DNA of 64,000 bases from assembly GCA_013178295.1 (NCBI GenBank), contig JABLWW010000006.1, forward strand, positions 90,141-154,140. The letters are read 5' to 3'. Each line of letters starts with the position of its first letter. Position 1 is the stretch's first letter. This document shows, piece after piece, positions 8,279-17,410 of the stretch. The notes below the pieces were generated by a model, which made no database searches, was not told where the DNA came from, and was given only the letters and a program-made list of their open reading frames with translations. A program made the translations under genes and the position numbers. The stretch comes from Anaerolineae bacterium. GTDB lineage: Bacteria; Chloroflexota; Anaerolineae; Anaerolineales; Anaerolineaceae.

Positions 8279-9124
8279 TCAACTTTTCTGGTTGCCGCCG
8301 GGAAGCTTGGGACGGGCAGGGTATGGCAGAGGGATATATTCTACGGACGGGCGGCGCTGTGTGCTTTGCGGGTAGAGGTTCATCAGCTGATAAATCTCTG
8401 TGGGCATATCGGTGCTGATTTTCATTCCCATTTGCTGCGCTTCTTCGACGGTGATGGGATAGTCGTGTGTCCATTTTCCGGATGCCATCTCATTTGCCAG
8501 ACGTTCGGCTTCTTCTTCGCTGTAGTGGCAGCAGGCGATCTGACGGATGGTGGCTTTTACCTGGCTGATGGCTTTTTGAGCAATATCTGCCAGAATCAGC
8601 GTCTCGTCATCAACTTCGTTATGCTCTTTCTGTTCCAGAACGCTGAGGATGGAGACTGCGGGATATTGTCCAATTTGCGGATCCACCGGTCCCATGACGG
8701 CGTTGGTATCCATGATAATCTCATCAGCCGCCAGGGCGATCATTGTTCCTCCCGACATGGCATAATGTGGAATAAAGACGGTTACTTTTGAGGGATGTTT
8801 GCTGAGCGCCCGGGCGATCTGCTCCGAAGCCAGAACCAGACCACCGGGGGTGTGTAGAATCATATCAATAGGGACATTGGGGTCTGTCAGCTTGATGGCG
8901 CGCAGCACCTCCTCTGAGTCCTGGATATCAATAAAGCGCGCCATGGGGAAGCCTAGAAAACTCATGCTTTCCTGACGGTGGATGAGCGCAATGACTCGTG
9001 AGCCGCGCTTTTGCTCGATTCGATGCAGCAGACGCAGCCGTGCACCCTCCAGCATACTTTTGCGTATCACAGGTATCACAGAAGCCAGAACAAGAAAAAT
9101 CCACAGCAGATTGAAAAATTCCAT
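8279..9124 (-). CDS. Membrane-anchored ClpP/SppA-fold serine protease (SDH_sah family)
   Basis: The 281-residue protein has an N-terminal membrane anchor (about 4-20) and the crotonase/ClpP-like protease core of the serine dehydrogenase proteinase family (PF01972). HTPGG at 91-95 fits the oxyanion-hole loop. Ser124 in YAMSGG is the expected nucleophile, and Lys184 or Lys190 in the following helix (IAQKAISQVK) is a candidate general base. The tail has several prolines and is probably flexible. It lies 12 bases downstream of the rhomboid gene, so two membrane proteases of different folds are co-transcribed, followed by three coiled-coil membrane proteins. A role in membrane-protein quality control or signalling is inferred. 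Confidence 0.85.
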   Translation of the reverse strand: MEFFNLLWIFLVLASVIPVIRKSMLEGARLRLLHRIEQKRGSRVIALIHRQESMSFLGFPMARFIDIQDSEEVLRAIKLTDPNVPIDMILHTPGGLVLASEQIARALSKHPSKVTVFIPHYAMSGGTMIALAADEIIMDTNAVMGPVDPQIGQYPAVSILSVLEQKEHNEVDDETLILADIAQKAISQVKATIRQIACCHYSEEEAERLANEMASGKWTHDYPITVEEAQQMGMKISTDMPTEIYQLMNLYPQSTQRRPSVEYIPLPYPARPKLPGGNQKS

Positions 9125-9136
9125 TGCACCTCCATC

Positions 9137-9835
9137 TTACCAGGGGTAATACTCGTCGGGGTACCAGATTCGTCTTCGGCGTCTTGCCTCAAATGGTTTT
9201 GCCAGTATCAATCCCATGATGAACCCGCCGATATGCGCCCACCACGCCACGCCGCCTACCTCCATCCCCTGTGTCATTGTCAGCGAAAGCACACCTGAAA
9301 ACAACTGCGAAACAAACCAGAAACCAAGATAGATGATCGCCGGAATCTCAACAAACCAGGGGACAAAGAAAAGCGGGATGAGCGTGATCACGCGGGCAGT
9401 GGGGAAGAACAGAAAGTAAGCGCCCATAACGGCTGCAATTGCCCCGCTGGCGCCGATAGCTGGCAGGTTAGGGTTTGTTGTCAGCACGCTCTGTAACAGA
9501 CCAGCCCCTACCCCGCCCAGAATGTAAAAGACGAGATAGCGGAATGACCCTAGCCGGTCTTCCACGTTATCGCCAAAGATGAATAAAATCCACACATTGC
9601 TCACAAAGTGCAGCCAGCCGCTGTGCAAAAACATGTGGGTGAGCAATGGCACCAGGGTCAAAGGGTTGCTCCACACAAGCTTGGCGGGGATAAGCCCAAA
9701 GGTAGCGATAAGCTGCTCTAACTGCTGTGTGGGCATACCCAGTTCGATAAAGAAAACCACTGCGTTAGCAGCAATCAAAAGATAGTTGACGAAAGGAAAG
9801 TAACGGGCATGTACCGTATCACGGATGGGCAGCAT
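9137..9835 (-). CDS. Rhomboid-family intramembrane serine protease
   Basis: The 232-residue protein has about six hydrophobic segments and the full rhomboid signature. It shows HMFLHSGWLHFVSN (67-80, with the conserved His and Asn), the nucleophile Ser130 in GASG, and the catalytic His201 in AHIGGF. It cleaves transmembrane substrates inside the lipid bilayer. A basic tail follows the last helix (RRRRR then an aromatic-rich end). It is the first gene of the leftward unit; GAGG is 9 bases before the ATG and a TATAAT box lies about 35 bases upstream. The gene order rhomboid then ClpP-like protease then coiled-coil proteins suggests a joint task. Confidence 0.93.
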   Translation of the reverse strand: MLPIRDTVHARYFPFVNYLLIAANAVVFFIELGMPTQQLEQLIATFGLIPAKLVWSNPLTLVPLLTHMFLHSGWLHFVSNVWILFIFGDNVEDRLGSFRYLVFYILGGVGAGLLQSVLTTNPNLPAIGASGAIAAVMGAYFLFFPTARVITLIPLFFVPWFVEIPAIIYLGFWFVSQLFSGVLSLTMTQGMEVGGVAWWAHIGGFIMGLILAKPFEARRRRRIWYPDEYYPW

Positions 9836-9868
9836 GTTGTTTTGCCTCGTGCTGGGGTTTCTTAATTC

Positions 9869-9874
9869 ATTATA
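9869..9874 (-). promoter_or_regulatory. Probable -10 box for the rhomboid-protease operon
   Basis: On the - strand this is a perfect TATAAT in the 75-base gap between the UbiB-like gene and the rhomboid start. A start site near 9862 would leave a leader of about 27 bases with a good ribosome site. The -35 position at 16-18 bases spacing is not convincing, so an activator or weak promoter is possible. Confidence 0.45.
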
Positions 9875-9910
9875 CTAACTTTGCCCATAAAAAGTTGCAG
9901 GTCTGATTGT

Positions 9911-11575
9911 TTAACGCAGAAAAAGACTCCAGACCAGCAAAAGCATCGCAATAAGGGATGCCGCGCCTGCCAGAGGGAGTGCTCCCATCATGTATAAAAG
10001 TGTGGCACTGATTAAAAAACCGCCGCACAGAATTGCCCCCACCATACGGCGCTGTGTGTGCTCCAGACGTTTTACTTCGGAGAGCAGCATACGGTCTTGC
10101 GTTTCGAGTTTGCCCTGCTCAATGCGCTGGATCAGTGCGTCTGCTTTGCGCGGCAGGCTGATGAGGATGGTAAGAGCTTGTGTGATTTCCTTAAACCAGA
10201 AGTTGAGGTTCTGGTTTCCTTCTGCTGAAACCAGTTTGCGCGCATATGGCTCCAACAGGGTAAATACGTTGAAGTCCGGGTTGAGACCAGTGCAAATACC
10301 TGAGAGAATTGCCAAGCAGCGCCCCAGGAGAATCATGTTTTGCGGCACCTGGAAGGGCATTTCATAGAGCAACTCGCCAAAATCTTGCAAAAATGCTGTA
10401 ATTTCCTCGCGGTTCATGCGCATTTGGATGAGTTCGGGGGCGGTTTTGCCCCAGAATCTCTCGAAAGCGCGCTCTTCTGCGCGGGCAATCATCTCCAGGT
10501 CGGCGCCTGGAAGGAGCATGCCCAGCATCTGATATGATTTCACCACGCGGCTGGGGTCTTGCAGACCGACGCCAATCAGCATTTCACGCAGCCCAGCCAG
10601 CACGTTAGCATCTAACCGTCCTACCATGCCAAAATCAACAAAAACCAGCTTCCACGCGGTGTTTTGTGTTGCCCTATCAGCAGTGGTTGGCAAAACAAAA
10701 AGGTTGCCAGGGTGGGGATCGGCATGGAAAAAGCGGTCGTCAAAGATTTGTTTCAGGTAGGCATTGAATAACCGCTCGGCAACCTCAGCGCGGGAAATCC
10801 CCGCAGCTTCTATGGCATCGTAATCTGTAATCTTGATACCCAAAACATCCTCAAGGGTCAGCACGCGCCGTGTGGTGTGACTCCAGTATACGGATGGGAC
10901 AAGGACATGCGCATCTGCGCAAAAATTTTCGGCAAAGGTAGCAGCGTGATTGCCTTCTTGAATATAATCAATCTCTTCATGTACCGAACGGCTGACCTCT
11001 TCGAGAAGCGCGGGAACGTCGGCGCGCTTGCTGATTGGGGGATAGAACATTACCCAGCGGGCTACAACACGCAACGCGGATAAGTCAACTTCAATCAGCT
11101 GTTCAATATTTGGTCGCTGTACTTTCACCACGACCGGGGATACTGCTGCCGGTGCTATTTCTTCTCGCAAGCGTGCCCGATGTACCTGCCCGATAGAAGC
11201 AGCGGCAAGAGGCATTATCTCAAAGTAGCTGAATTTTTCTTCCAGCGGACAGCGGAATTCCTGCTCGATCACCTGGCGGATATGCTCAAAAGGCTCGGGG
11301 GCAACTTCATCTTGCAGGTCTGCCAGTTCTTCAGTAACCTCATGTGGCAACACATCCACGCGCGCTGATAAAAACTGTCCTACTTTGATCATCACGCCGC
11401 CCATTTGCACAGCAAGGGTGCGGAAGCGTCTGGCGGCTTTGCGCAGCCGGGCAGGGCGGGTATGCTTTGCCAGTCGTCTCAGCCCAAGATGGGTAAGAAA
11501 TATATCCCACCAGACAATGTTAAGAAGGACGCCGCCAAAAAACCATAAAATACGGCGATAACGTTGCTTTAACAT
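9911..11575 (-). CDS. ABC1/UbiB-family atypical kinase-like protein
   Basis: The 554-residue protein has the hallmark motifs of the UbiB/COQ8 group: KVGQ at 64-67 (the KxGQ motif), the alanine-rich AAASIGQVH at 124-132 in place of the usual P-loop, Lys151 in VVVKVQRP, HADPHPGN at 284-291 and DFG at 314-316. The C-terminus carries two hydrophobic segments (about 508-553) that anchor it to the membrane. Family members bind nucleotides and support quinone or other isoprenoid lipid metabolism; substrates are uncertain in most bacteria. It follows the last glycosyltransferase of the big leftward operon by 20 bases, so it may be co-transcribed, perhaps helping lipid-carrier metabolism, but this is inference. 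Confidence 0.88.
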   Translation of the reverse strand: MLKQRYRRILWFFGGVLLNIVWWDIFLTHLGLRRLAKHTRPARLRKAARRFRTLAVQMGGVMIKVGQFLSARVDVLPHEVTEELADLQDEVAPEPFEHIRQVIEQEFRCPLEEKFSYFEIMPLAAASIGQVHRARLREEIAPAAVSPVVVKVQRPNIEQLIEVDLSALRVVARWVMFYPPISKRADVPALLEEVSRSVHEEIDYIQEGNHAATFAENFCADAHVLVPSVYWSHTTRRVLTLEDVLGIKITDYDAIEAAGISRAEVAERLFNAYLKQIFDDRFFHADPHPGNLFVLPTTADRATQNTAWKLVFVDFGMVGRLDANVLAGLREMLIGVGLQDPSRVVKSYQMLGMLLPGADLEMIARAEERAFERFWGKTAPELIQMRMNREEITAFLQDFGELLYEMPFQVPQNMILLGRCLAILSGICTGLNPDFNVFTLLEPYARKLVSAEGNQNLNFWFKEITQALTILISLPRKADALIQRIEQGKLETQDRMLLSEVKRLEHTQRRMVGAILCGGFLISATLLYMMGALPLAGAASLIAMLLLVWSLFLR

Positions 11576-11595
11576 CTCAAGTCAGGGGAGCAGGG

Positions 11596-12759
11596 TTAAA
11601 CGGTATAGACTATTTGACGGTACAGTTCTTCGTACTGCGTACATATCCGGGCAAGGCTGAATTCTTGTTCAATACGAGCGCGTGCCGCTTTTCCCATTTG
11701 TTCCCGTGCCGCGATGGGCATCTCCAATACCTGATTCCAGGCTTGTGCCAGCGCATGCGGGTTTCTTCTGGCAACCACTCTGCCAGTGTCTCCGACGATA
11801 TATGCCGAGTCGCCTGCGTCAGTTACTACACAGGGTATGGCACATGCCATTGCCTCGCCCACCACATTAGGAAAAGCCTCACCGACTGAGGAAAGTGTGG
11901 CAATATCCAGGGCAGCCATCAGACGAGGGATGTCTTCACGCTCGCCAAGCAGGTGGAACACATTCCGCAAGCCAGTTGTGTCAATCCAGCCAGCCAGCAT
12001 TTGATTTTGCCAGGTGATGCCTTCTCCACATAGCAGATAGCGGGTTTGTGGCATACGAGCCGAGAGCAACGCGGCTGCCTGAACGAAATTCAAATGATCT
12101 TTCTGGCTGTCAAAGCGCGCGATCATGCCGATCAGAGGAGTTTGATCCTCAATACCCAACTCCTGCCGTACGGAGATACGGGCTTCTTGATCCGGTTTAA
12201 ACACTTGCAGGTCGAATCCGTTGGGTATCACCACCATTTTGTCCGCGCGGTAACCCAGCCGGATGTGTGTTTGTCGTGAGACCTGTGAATTGATGACGAT
12301 CCTTTGGGGCAGCCAATGTGAGAGCAGCGCGCACAGGCGCGCTGTCCAGATTGTACGCCGCTTCACGCGCAACGGGCTGAGATCGGTATTTCGCATCCCC
12401 CATATCACCCTTTTGTTGCCAGCCAGACGAGCTGCAATGCCACCTAGAAGGTCAGCGTGGTACATCCAGGTCTGGATGATGTCAGCCTGCTCCTGGCGCA
12501 GTTTTTTGACCAGTGTTGCCACCAGACGGGCATCTGGCAAGCTGGGGCGCATCCCCAGCGCCCAGACGGAGATGCCCAGTTGCTGAATCTTTTTGCCGAC
12601 TGCTCCATGACCCGTGAGCGAAATGACGCATTGCTCAAATTGTTCCTTGTCCATTGCGGAGAGCAGTTTATAAAGCATCATCTCCGCCCCCCCAATTCCC
12701 AGCCCAGTGATGATATGAATAACTTTGATGCTTTTGTTTTGCAAAGGCACTTTGGTCAT
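11596..12759 (-). CDS. GT4 glycosyltransferase
   Basis: This 387-residue GT-B enzyme opens with VIHIITGLGIGGAEMML, the GT4 N-terminal glycine loop. Later motifs are MIARFDSQKDH, LLGEREDIPRLMAALD and the E-x7-E donor site within AFPNVVGEAMACAIPCVVTD. Start and previous stop overlap as ATGA (12756-12759), so it is coupled to the large three-domain protein upstream. It closely resembles the GT4 at 2268-3401 in length and motifs. It should act in the cytoplasm on a lipid-linked glycan; donor and acceptor are unknown. Confidence 0.88.
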   Translation of the reverse strand: MTKVPLQNKSIKVIHIITGLGIGGAEMMLYKLLSAMDKEQFEQCVISLTGHGAVGKKIQQLGISVWALGMRPSLPDARLVATLVKKLRQEQADIIQTWMYHADLLGGIAARLAGNKRVIWGMRNTDLSPLRVKRRTIWTARLCALLSHWLPQRIVINSQVSRQTHIRLGYRADKMVVIPNGFDLQVFKPDQEARISVRQELGIEDQTPLIGMIARFDSQKDHLNFVQAAALLSARMPQTRYLLCGEGITWQNQMLAGWIDTTGLRNVFHLLGEREDIPRLMAALDIATLSSVGEAFPNVVGEAMACAIPCVVTDAGDSAYIVGDTGRVVARRNPHALAQAWNQVLEMPIAAREQMGKAARARIEQEFSLARICTQYEELYRQIVYTV

Positions 12760-15698
12760 TTGGATTGCGATAGCGGCAGACGGAAAACATATTCATTGTT
12801 GCCTAGACCGCCGCCAACAGTTTTCAGCCCCTCGAGGATAAAACCGCGTTTGTGGAAAAAGTCAAACATGGCTTCAGGTTTGGCAACTTCAAAAGGATAT
12901 CCGCCTACCCAATCTACAAGGTCTACCCAGGGAGACATCCCGCGGTCTTTGATGTAATTGCGCCAGGTATGAAATGGACGTCCGCGGAACAAATCGCGCA
13001 CGGTGATAGGCCCCCAGAGGTAAATGAAAGATGGCCAAAGGATCAAAAAGCGCAGCGCTGAAGGTAACGCCACATAATTGCGCTTGACCCATGTCCAGCG
13101 GCGGCTTGTCCCGCCCTGGTCATTGTAAATAGCAATGAAAAGGTGCCCCCCTGGTTTTACCAACGGGATGACGTTTTCACAAGCCTGCCACATATTTCCC
13201 GTGTGGTGTAAAACTCCCCACGAATAGACAATATCCCACTTTTCTTGAGCATACAACGTTGCCAGATATGCCTGGTCGAGCACATCCCCTTGCTCAATGC
13301 TCCAGCTTTCGTCTTGTGGGTAAAAGCGCCGCTTGAGCTCTTTTGCACATGCCACGCTCTGGGGGTCATAATCGAACGAGTGCACTCGTCTTGCCCCAAG
13401 TCGTTTGGCAGCCAGAGAAAACAAACCGCTGCCCGAGCCAATGTCAATAAAAGTTTTTCCCTCGAGAGAGTTAACATGGAGCTTGTCGCGCAGCGACCGT
13501 TCCGCTTCGTGGATGCGCTCTTCGGTTAGCTGCGCCAGAAATCGCTGCCAGTTCTTGCCAAACTGGAAACGCTGTAGTTGTTCAATTTCTTTGGGTGTGT
13601 CCATCTCTATGCTGCCTTGTGGTTTGGTATTGGGATAAACCAGCTCATTGAGCAGTTCCTCCCAGGTTTGCATTACGGTTGCGACGCTGAAGCGCTCGGT
13701 AATTTCTTTGGAACGTGCCCCAAAGGTTTTGCGTAACGCAGCATCGCAGATCAGTTTGTCCATAGCGTCAGCCAGTTGATTAATATCGTTAGGTGGCACC
13801 AGCAGACCATCAACTTGATGGCGTACAATCTCGGCAATGCCTCCTGAACATGCGGTGGCGATGACTGGCAAACCGCAAGCCATTGCCTCACACAACGCGT
13901 TGGGGAAGCCCTCATAGTGTGAGGAAAGGACAAACAGTTCAGCGTTTTTAAGATAATCATAAGGGTTTTTTACTTTTCCGAGTAAATGCACCTTGTTGCT
14001 TAAGCCATTCTGCGATGTGAGGCGCTCCAGATCTGCTTGCATCGGTCCGTCACCCAGAATGACCAAATTCCACTCGGGATGTTTTTCCTGGATGAGAGCA
14101 AATGCCTGAATCAGCAGATCATAGCCCTTTTCGGGGGAGAGCCTGCCAACTGTGATGATAAAGGGCCCGCCGAAGCTCTTGATTTCAGATTTCTGATTGT
14201 CGGGAGGGGGCAGCACGGGATTGGGGATGACGCGTTGACGGATGTTCAGTCTGGGTTGGAAATGTTCATACGCAGCCTGGTTCTGCACAACCAGCGTGTC
14301 TGCCATGGGATAAACCCAGCTTCTCAAGCGACCCCAAATTTTCCCGATGTTTGATTTCGCAGGGTCTGTGCGTTCGGAGATGACAATCGGGGTTTTCCAC
14401 CCCCAGGTTGCCAGAAGCGTGAGAACGTTCATCATGTCCACGAAGCTGATAATCACCTCAGGTTGCGATTTCAGAAAGGCGGTTCGCATGGCGTACAGAC
14501 GAACAATGTTGTTGAGCAAACCGACGGAGATATTGGGTGCATTCCTTGCCACCCCCAGCGGTATACGCTCAACGCGCGGGTCGAGGTCAAAAAAGGGCGG
14601 CGTTTTTCCATCGTCCAGCGTTACAATGGTGATGTCCCAGTCCCTGGCTGCCCAGTAATTTGCCATCGTGGTCAGAACCCGCTCTGCTCCGCCAGCCCCC
14701 AGTGAGGAAATTGCAAAGGTTACCCGCATGGCATGTTTTTTGCGGACGTTGGGGTGAGTTTCTGTCCTCCCCAGAATTTTTTGTTTGAGTTTGGATGCCA
14801 GCGGATAAATTTGTGTCCCCAGAAGCGAATCGATCAGTGCCACATAGACACCAGGCGCCTGATGTGCATCTGTGGTGATAGCGCGCCAGAAGTAGACGCG
14901 TTCTCTTGCCAGATTGCGCTGCCCCAGATAGTAATTCCAGGCAACCTCTAGCCAGGTGCGCGCCAGCGCTTTGCGTTGATACGCTTTGCCGAACTTTGCA
15001 AATATTTGTCCGTGTTTGGCAACAAAACGTTCAGCGGCGACCTCCAAAATCGGCGCGTTTGGGCGGGTGTTATGATAAACACGGGTAAGGGGCTTGTCCA
15101 GGAGAAGCAGCTCGTGCTCCTGTGCATAGCGGATAAACCAATCCCAATCCTCATGGCGCAGAAGGGTTTCATCCAAAAGCCCTATCCTGTCCAGAATCCT
15201 CTTGCTGGCAAGGAAGGTGGAGCCCATTCCTAAATCGTTACCCATTAACAGCTTCTTCAGCCAGGGGATTGAAAGCGAGGGGACGTATTCATAAACCTCT
15301 TTGCCTTCGATAAGGTAATAGGCAGTACAACTGGCTTCGGTTTTCTCAGGGGCATTTTTCAGCGCGCTGACCTGGATGGCGAGTTTTTCAGGCAGCCACT
15401 CATCATCTGAGTCGAGAAAGGCGATGAAGTTTCCCTGGGCGGCGCGAATACCAGTGTTGCGTGCTGCAGCCGCCCCGCGGTTGGTTTCATGTTTGAGCAA
15501 GCGCAGAGATGGGTGATGAAGCCCGTTAACAATCTGGCTTGTGTTGTCGGTAGAGCCGTCATCTACAACAATGATCTCAAAATCCTGATAACTCTGGTTC
15601 AGAACGCTTTGAATGGCGCGCGCGATGGTGTGCGCGCGGTTGTAGGCTGGAATAATTACGCTAACTTCGGGTGTGTTGGAAGGTGTGTTCTCCATCAT
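12756..15698 (-). CDS. Three-domain fusion: GT2 glycosyltransferase, GT4 glycosyltransferase, SAM methyltransferase
   Basis: One uninterrupted 980-codon frame joins three complete enzymes. Residues about 10-300 are a GT2 GT-A domain (SVIIPAYNRAHT, VVDDGSTDNT, FLDSDDEW). Residues about 324-690 are a GT4 GT-B domain (TFAISSLGAGGAERVL, TVGRLSPEKGYDLL, EGFPNALCEAMACGLPVIA). Residues about 699-980 are a class I methyltransferase (FIDIGSGSGLFSLAA, WGVLHHTGNMW). Methionines occur at 324 (base 14729) and 699 (base 13604), but neither has a convincing ribosome site, so a real fusion is the simplest reading; a sequencing-caused fusion cannot be excluded. It could add two sugars and a methyl cap in succession. 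Confidence 0.82.
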   Translation of the reverse strand: MMENTPSNTPEVSVIIPAYNRAHTIARAIQSVLNQSYQDFEIIVVDDGSTDNTSQIVNGLHHPSLRLLKHETNRGAAAARNTGIRAAQGNFIAFLDSDDEWLPEKLAIQVSALKNAPEKTEASCTAYYLIEGKEVYEYVPSLSIPWLKKLLMGNDLGMGSTFLASKRILDRIGLLDETLLRHEDWDWFIRYAQEHELLLLDKPLTRVYHNTRPNAPILEVAAERFVAKHGQIFAKFGKAYQRKALARTWLEVAWNYYLGQRNLARERVYFWRAITTDAHQAPGVYVALIDSLLGTQIYPLASKLKQKILGRTETHPNVRKKHAMRVTFAISSLGAGGAERVLTTMANYWAARDWDITIVTLDDGKTPPFFDLDPRVERIPLGVARNAPNISVGLLNNIVRLYAMRTAFLKSQPEVIISFVDMMNVLTLLATWGWKTPIVISERTDPAKSNIGKIWGRLRSWVYPMADTLVVQNQAAYEHFQPRLNIRQRVIPNPVLPPPDNQKSEIKSFGGPFIITVGRLSPEKGYDLLIQAFALIQEKHPEWNLVILGDGPMQADLERLTSQNGLSNKVHLLGKVKNPYDYLKNAELFVLSSHYEGFPNALCEAMACGLPVIATACSGGIAEIVRHQVDGLLVPPNDINQLADAMDKLICDAALRKTFGARSKEITERFSVATVMQTWEELLNELVYPNTKPQGSIEMDTPKEIEQLQRFQFGKNWQRFLAQLTEERIHEAERSLRDKLHVNSLEGKTFIDIGSGSGLFSLAAKRLGARRVHSFDYDPQSVACAKELKRRFYPQDESWSIEQGDVLDQAYLATLYAQEKWDIVYSWGVLHHTGNMWQACENVIPLVKPGGHLFIAIYNDQGGTSRRWTWVKRNYVALPSALRFLILWPSFIYLWGPITVRDLFRGRPFHTWRNYIKDRGMSPWVDLVDWVGGYPFEVAKPEAMFDFFHKRGFILEGLKTVGGGLGNNEYVFRLPLSQSK

Positions 15699-15712
15699 AA
15701 GGTATCAACAAT

Positions 15713-16633
15713 TCACTTTTGCTTTTTTGAGATGCGGCGTTTTAGCGCCTGCCAGAACCGTTTGAGCATCGCCAGCGGGAAAGCGGCATCGTATCGCCAG
15801 CCGCGGGCGATAAAAATCAGTGCGGGCAGAAGTTTACCCTGATATAGATACCAGGCAGCCGTATCCAGGGCTTCTTTACGATACCACGCTTTGCAGGCAG
15901 TCTGCACCGCTGGCAGACTGTGCGCCGAGAGAAAGTGATTTTTGGCTACGGTCAGGTATTCGCCTCTGATGATACCCGCTCCTTCGCCCGTTGGGTTGAT
16001 GGTAAGCGATCCCGCGTGTTGACGATACTGATAGACTGTCTTTTCAATTTGTCCAAAGTTCAGCCTCTCATTTGCCAAGCGGATAAGAAAATCGCGGTCA
16101 GCAGCAGCTTTGTAATGGGTTTGATACCCGCCGAAGCGGTCAAACAATATCTTACGGAAAAACCAGGCGTTGAAAATAGCTACGCCGCTCGTGATCTGCT
16201 CAAGGAATGTCTCTGGGCAAATAGGCGGATAGCGGTGGAGTATTGATAGCTCTGTCCCTTGTTCTGCAAATACGGTTGCGCCGCCCACCACCGCGTCGGA
16301 TGTGGGGTGCGCCGCGAACCATTGCATGACCTCAGCAAAGACCGCTGGCGCATAGAGGTCGTCGCTGTTCAATTGTCCAATGATTTCACCGTGTGCGGCG
16401 CGGATGCCCTTGTTTAAAGCATCATAAAGTCCCTGGTCAGGCTCGCTGATCACGTGCAGGTGCGGGTATTGCTTTAAAATGCCCAGTGTGCCGTCCGTTG
16501 ATCCGCCATCAACGATGATATGCTCAACAGGAGAATAGTCCTGATTTAGGACACTTTCAATTGCCTGACGGATGGTGGCAGCGCGGTTCAGGCAGGGCGT
16601 GATGATGGAAAGCAGGGAGGGCTGTGTTGCCAT
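15713..16633 (-). CDS. GT2 glycosyltransferase
   Basis: The 306-residue enzyme has a GT-A fold: SIITPCLNRAATIRQAIESV at the N-terminus, VDGGSTDGT at 41-49 and the metal-binding NSDD at 89-92. A basic C-terminus (FWQALKRRISKKQK) suggests contact with the membrane surface. Its ATG directly follows the upstream methyltransferase stop (TAAATG), and its own stop is 14 bases before the fusion gene. It resembles WcaA/WfgS-type transferases that add a hexose to a lipid-linked chain. Specific sugar unknown. Confidence 0.87.
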   Translation of the reverse strand: MATQPSLLSIITPCLNRAATIRQAIESVLNQDYSPVEHIIVDGGSTDGTLGILKQYPHLHVISEPDQGLYDALNKGIRAAHGEIIGQLNSDDLYAPAVFAEVMQWFAAHPTSDAVVGGATVFAEQGTELSILHRYPPICPETFLEQITSGVAIFNAWFFRKILFDRFGGYQTHYKAAADRDFLIRLANERLNFGQIEKTVYQYRQHAGSLTINPTGEGAGIIRGEYLTVAKNHFLSAHSLPAVQTACKAWYRKEALDTAAWYLYQGKLLPALIFIARGWRYDAAFPLAMLKRFWQALKRRISKKQK

Positions 16634-17410
16634 TTACCCAACTGCCCTGGCAACCTGCAGAGCATTCCAGGTGTCTTCATCGGGATCTTTGTCAAAGTCG
16701 GGAAATGCCCCCAGTCGCAAAGGCTCAAAGCCTGCGCTCTCCAGGTAGAATTCCAGTTCACGGGGGAAGAAATAGCGCATGGTGTGCCGTTCGGCGCCTG
16801 TAGATACCAGCCGCTGCCGCTGGATTTGCCAGATGCGGTAATCCACATGGCAGACGTGCTGTCTTGTGTCTAGCACCCCTGCTGTTAAACGGATCAACTC
16901 GCCATCCTCAATGGGGATGACTTTGGCGCGCTGTTCCGGTTTCTGGGCAAGTACAGCCGGACCGTACCAGATATCGAAGATCAGCAGCCCATCCGGGCGT
17001 AGATGATTGCGGGCAGTTTTGAGTGCCTGCAGCACCTGGCTGTTTTTGAGCTGATACCCCAGCACCGCAAACATCATCAATGCAATATCAAAGTGCTCTT
17101 CCAGTTGCAGCGTTTGCAGGTCTTGCTGCTTGAAGCACAAAGAAATGCCTGACGGAAGGGCGTCAATTTTTCTTTGCGCCTGTGCCAGCATCTCGGCTGA
17201 GCAGTCAATGCCCATGACCGCATAGCCGCGCTGTGCCAGTGGGATGGCATGGTTGCCTGTGCCGCAACCTAGATCGAGGATGCGGTGTATCCTGCCTTTG
17301 CCGTATGCAGCAAAGATTTTTTCCAGCAAATCACATTCAGATGCATAATCCTTGTCATGATAGAAGTGGTCGTAAGCGTCTGCGTAAAGTTTGCCGAAAA
17401 CGTCGCTCAT
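16634..17410 (-). CDS. Class I SAM-dependent methyltransferase
   Basis: The 258-residue protein has motif I ILDLGCGTG (44-52), an acidic residue ending strand 2 in VMGIDCSAEML, and QQDLQTLQL before DIALMMFAVLGY. The C-terminus contains FFPRELEFYLESAGFEPLRLGAF, a common last-strand pattern. It overlaps the aminotransferase stop by ATGA, so the two are co-translated; a methylated amino sugar (N-methyl or O-methyl) is a reasonable joint product. A small-molecule or sugar substrate is inferred from the context. Confidence 0.82.
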   Translation of the reverse strand: MSDVFGKLYADAYDHFYHDKDYASECDLLEKIFAAYGKGRIHRILDLGCGTGNHAIPLAQRGYAVMGIDCSAEMLAQAQRKIDALPSGISLCFKQQDLQTLQLEEHFDIALMMFAVLGYQLKNSQVLQALKTARNHLRPDGLLIFDIWYGPAVLAQKPEQRAKVIPIEDGELIRLTAGVLDTRQHVCHVDYRIWQIQRQRLVSTGAERHTMRYFFPRELEFYLESAGFEPLRLGAFPDFDKDPDEDTWNALQVARAVG

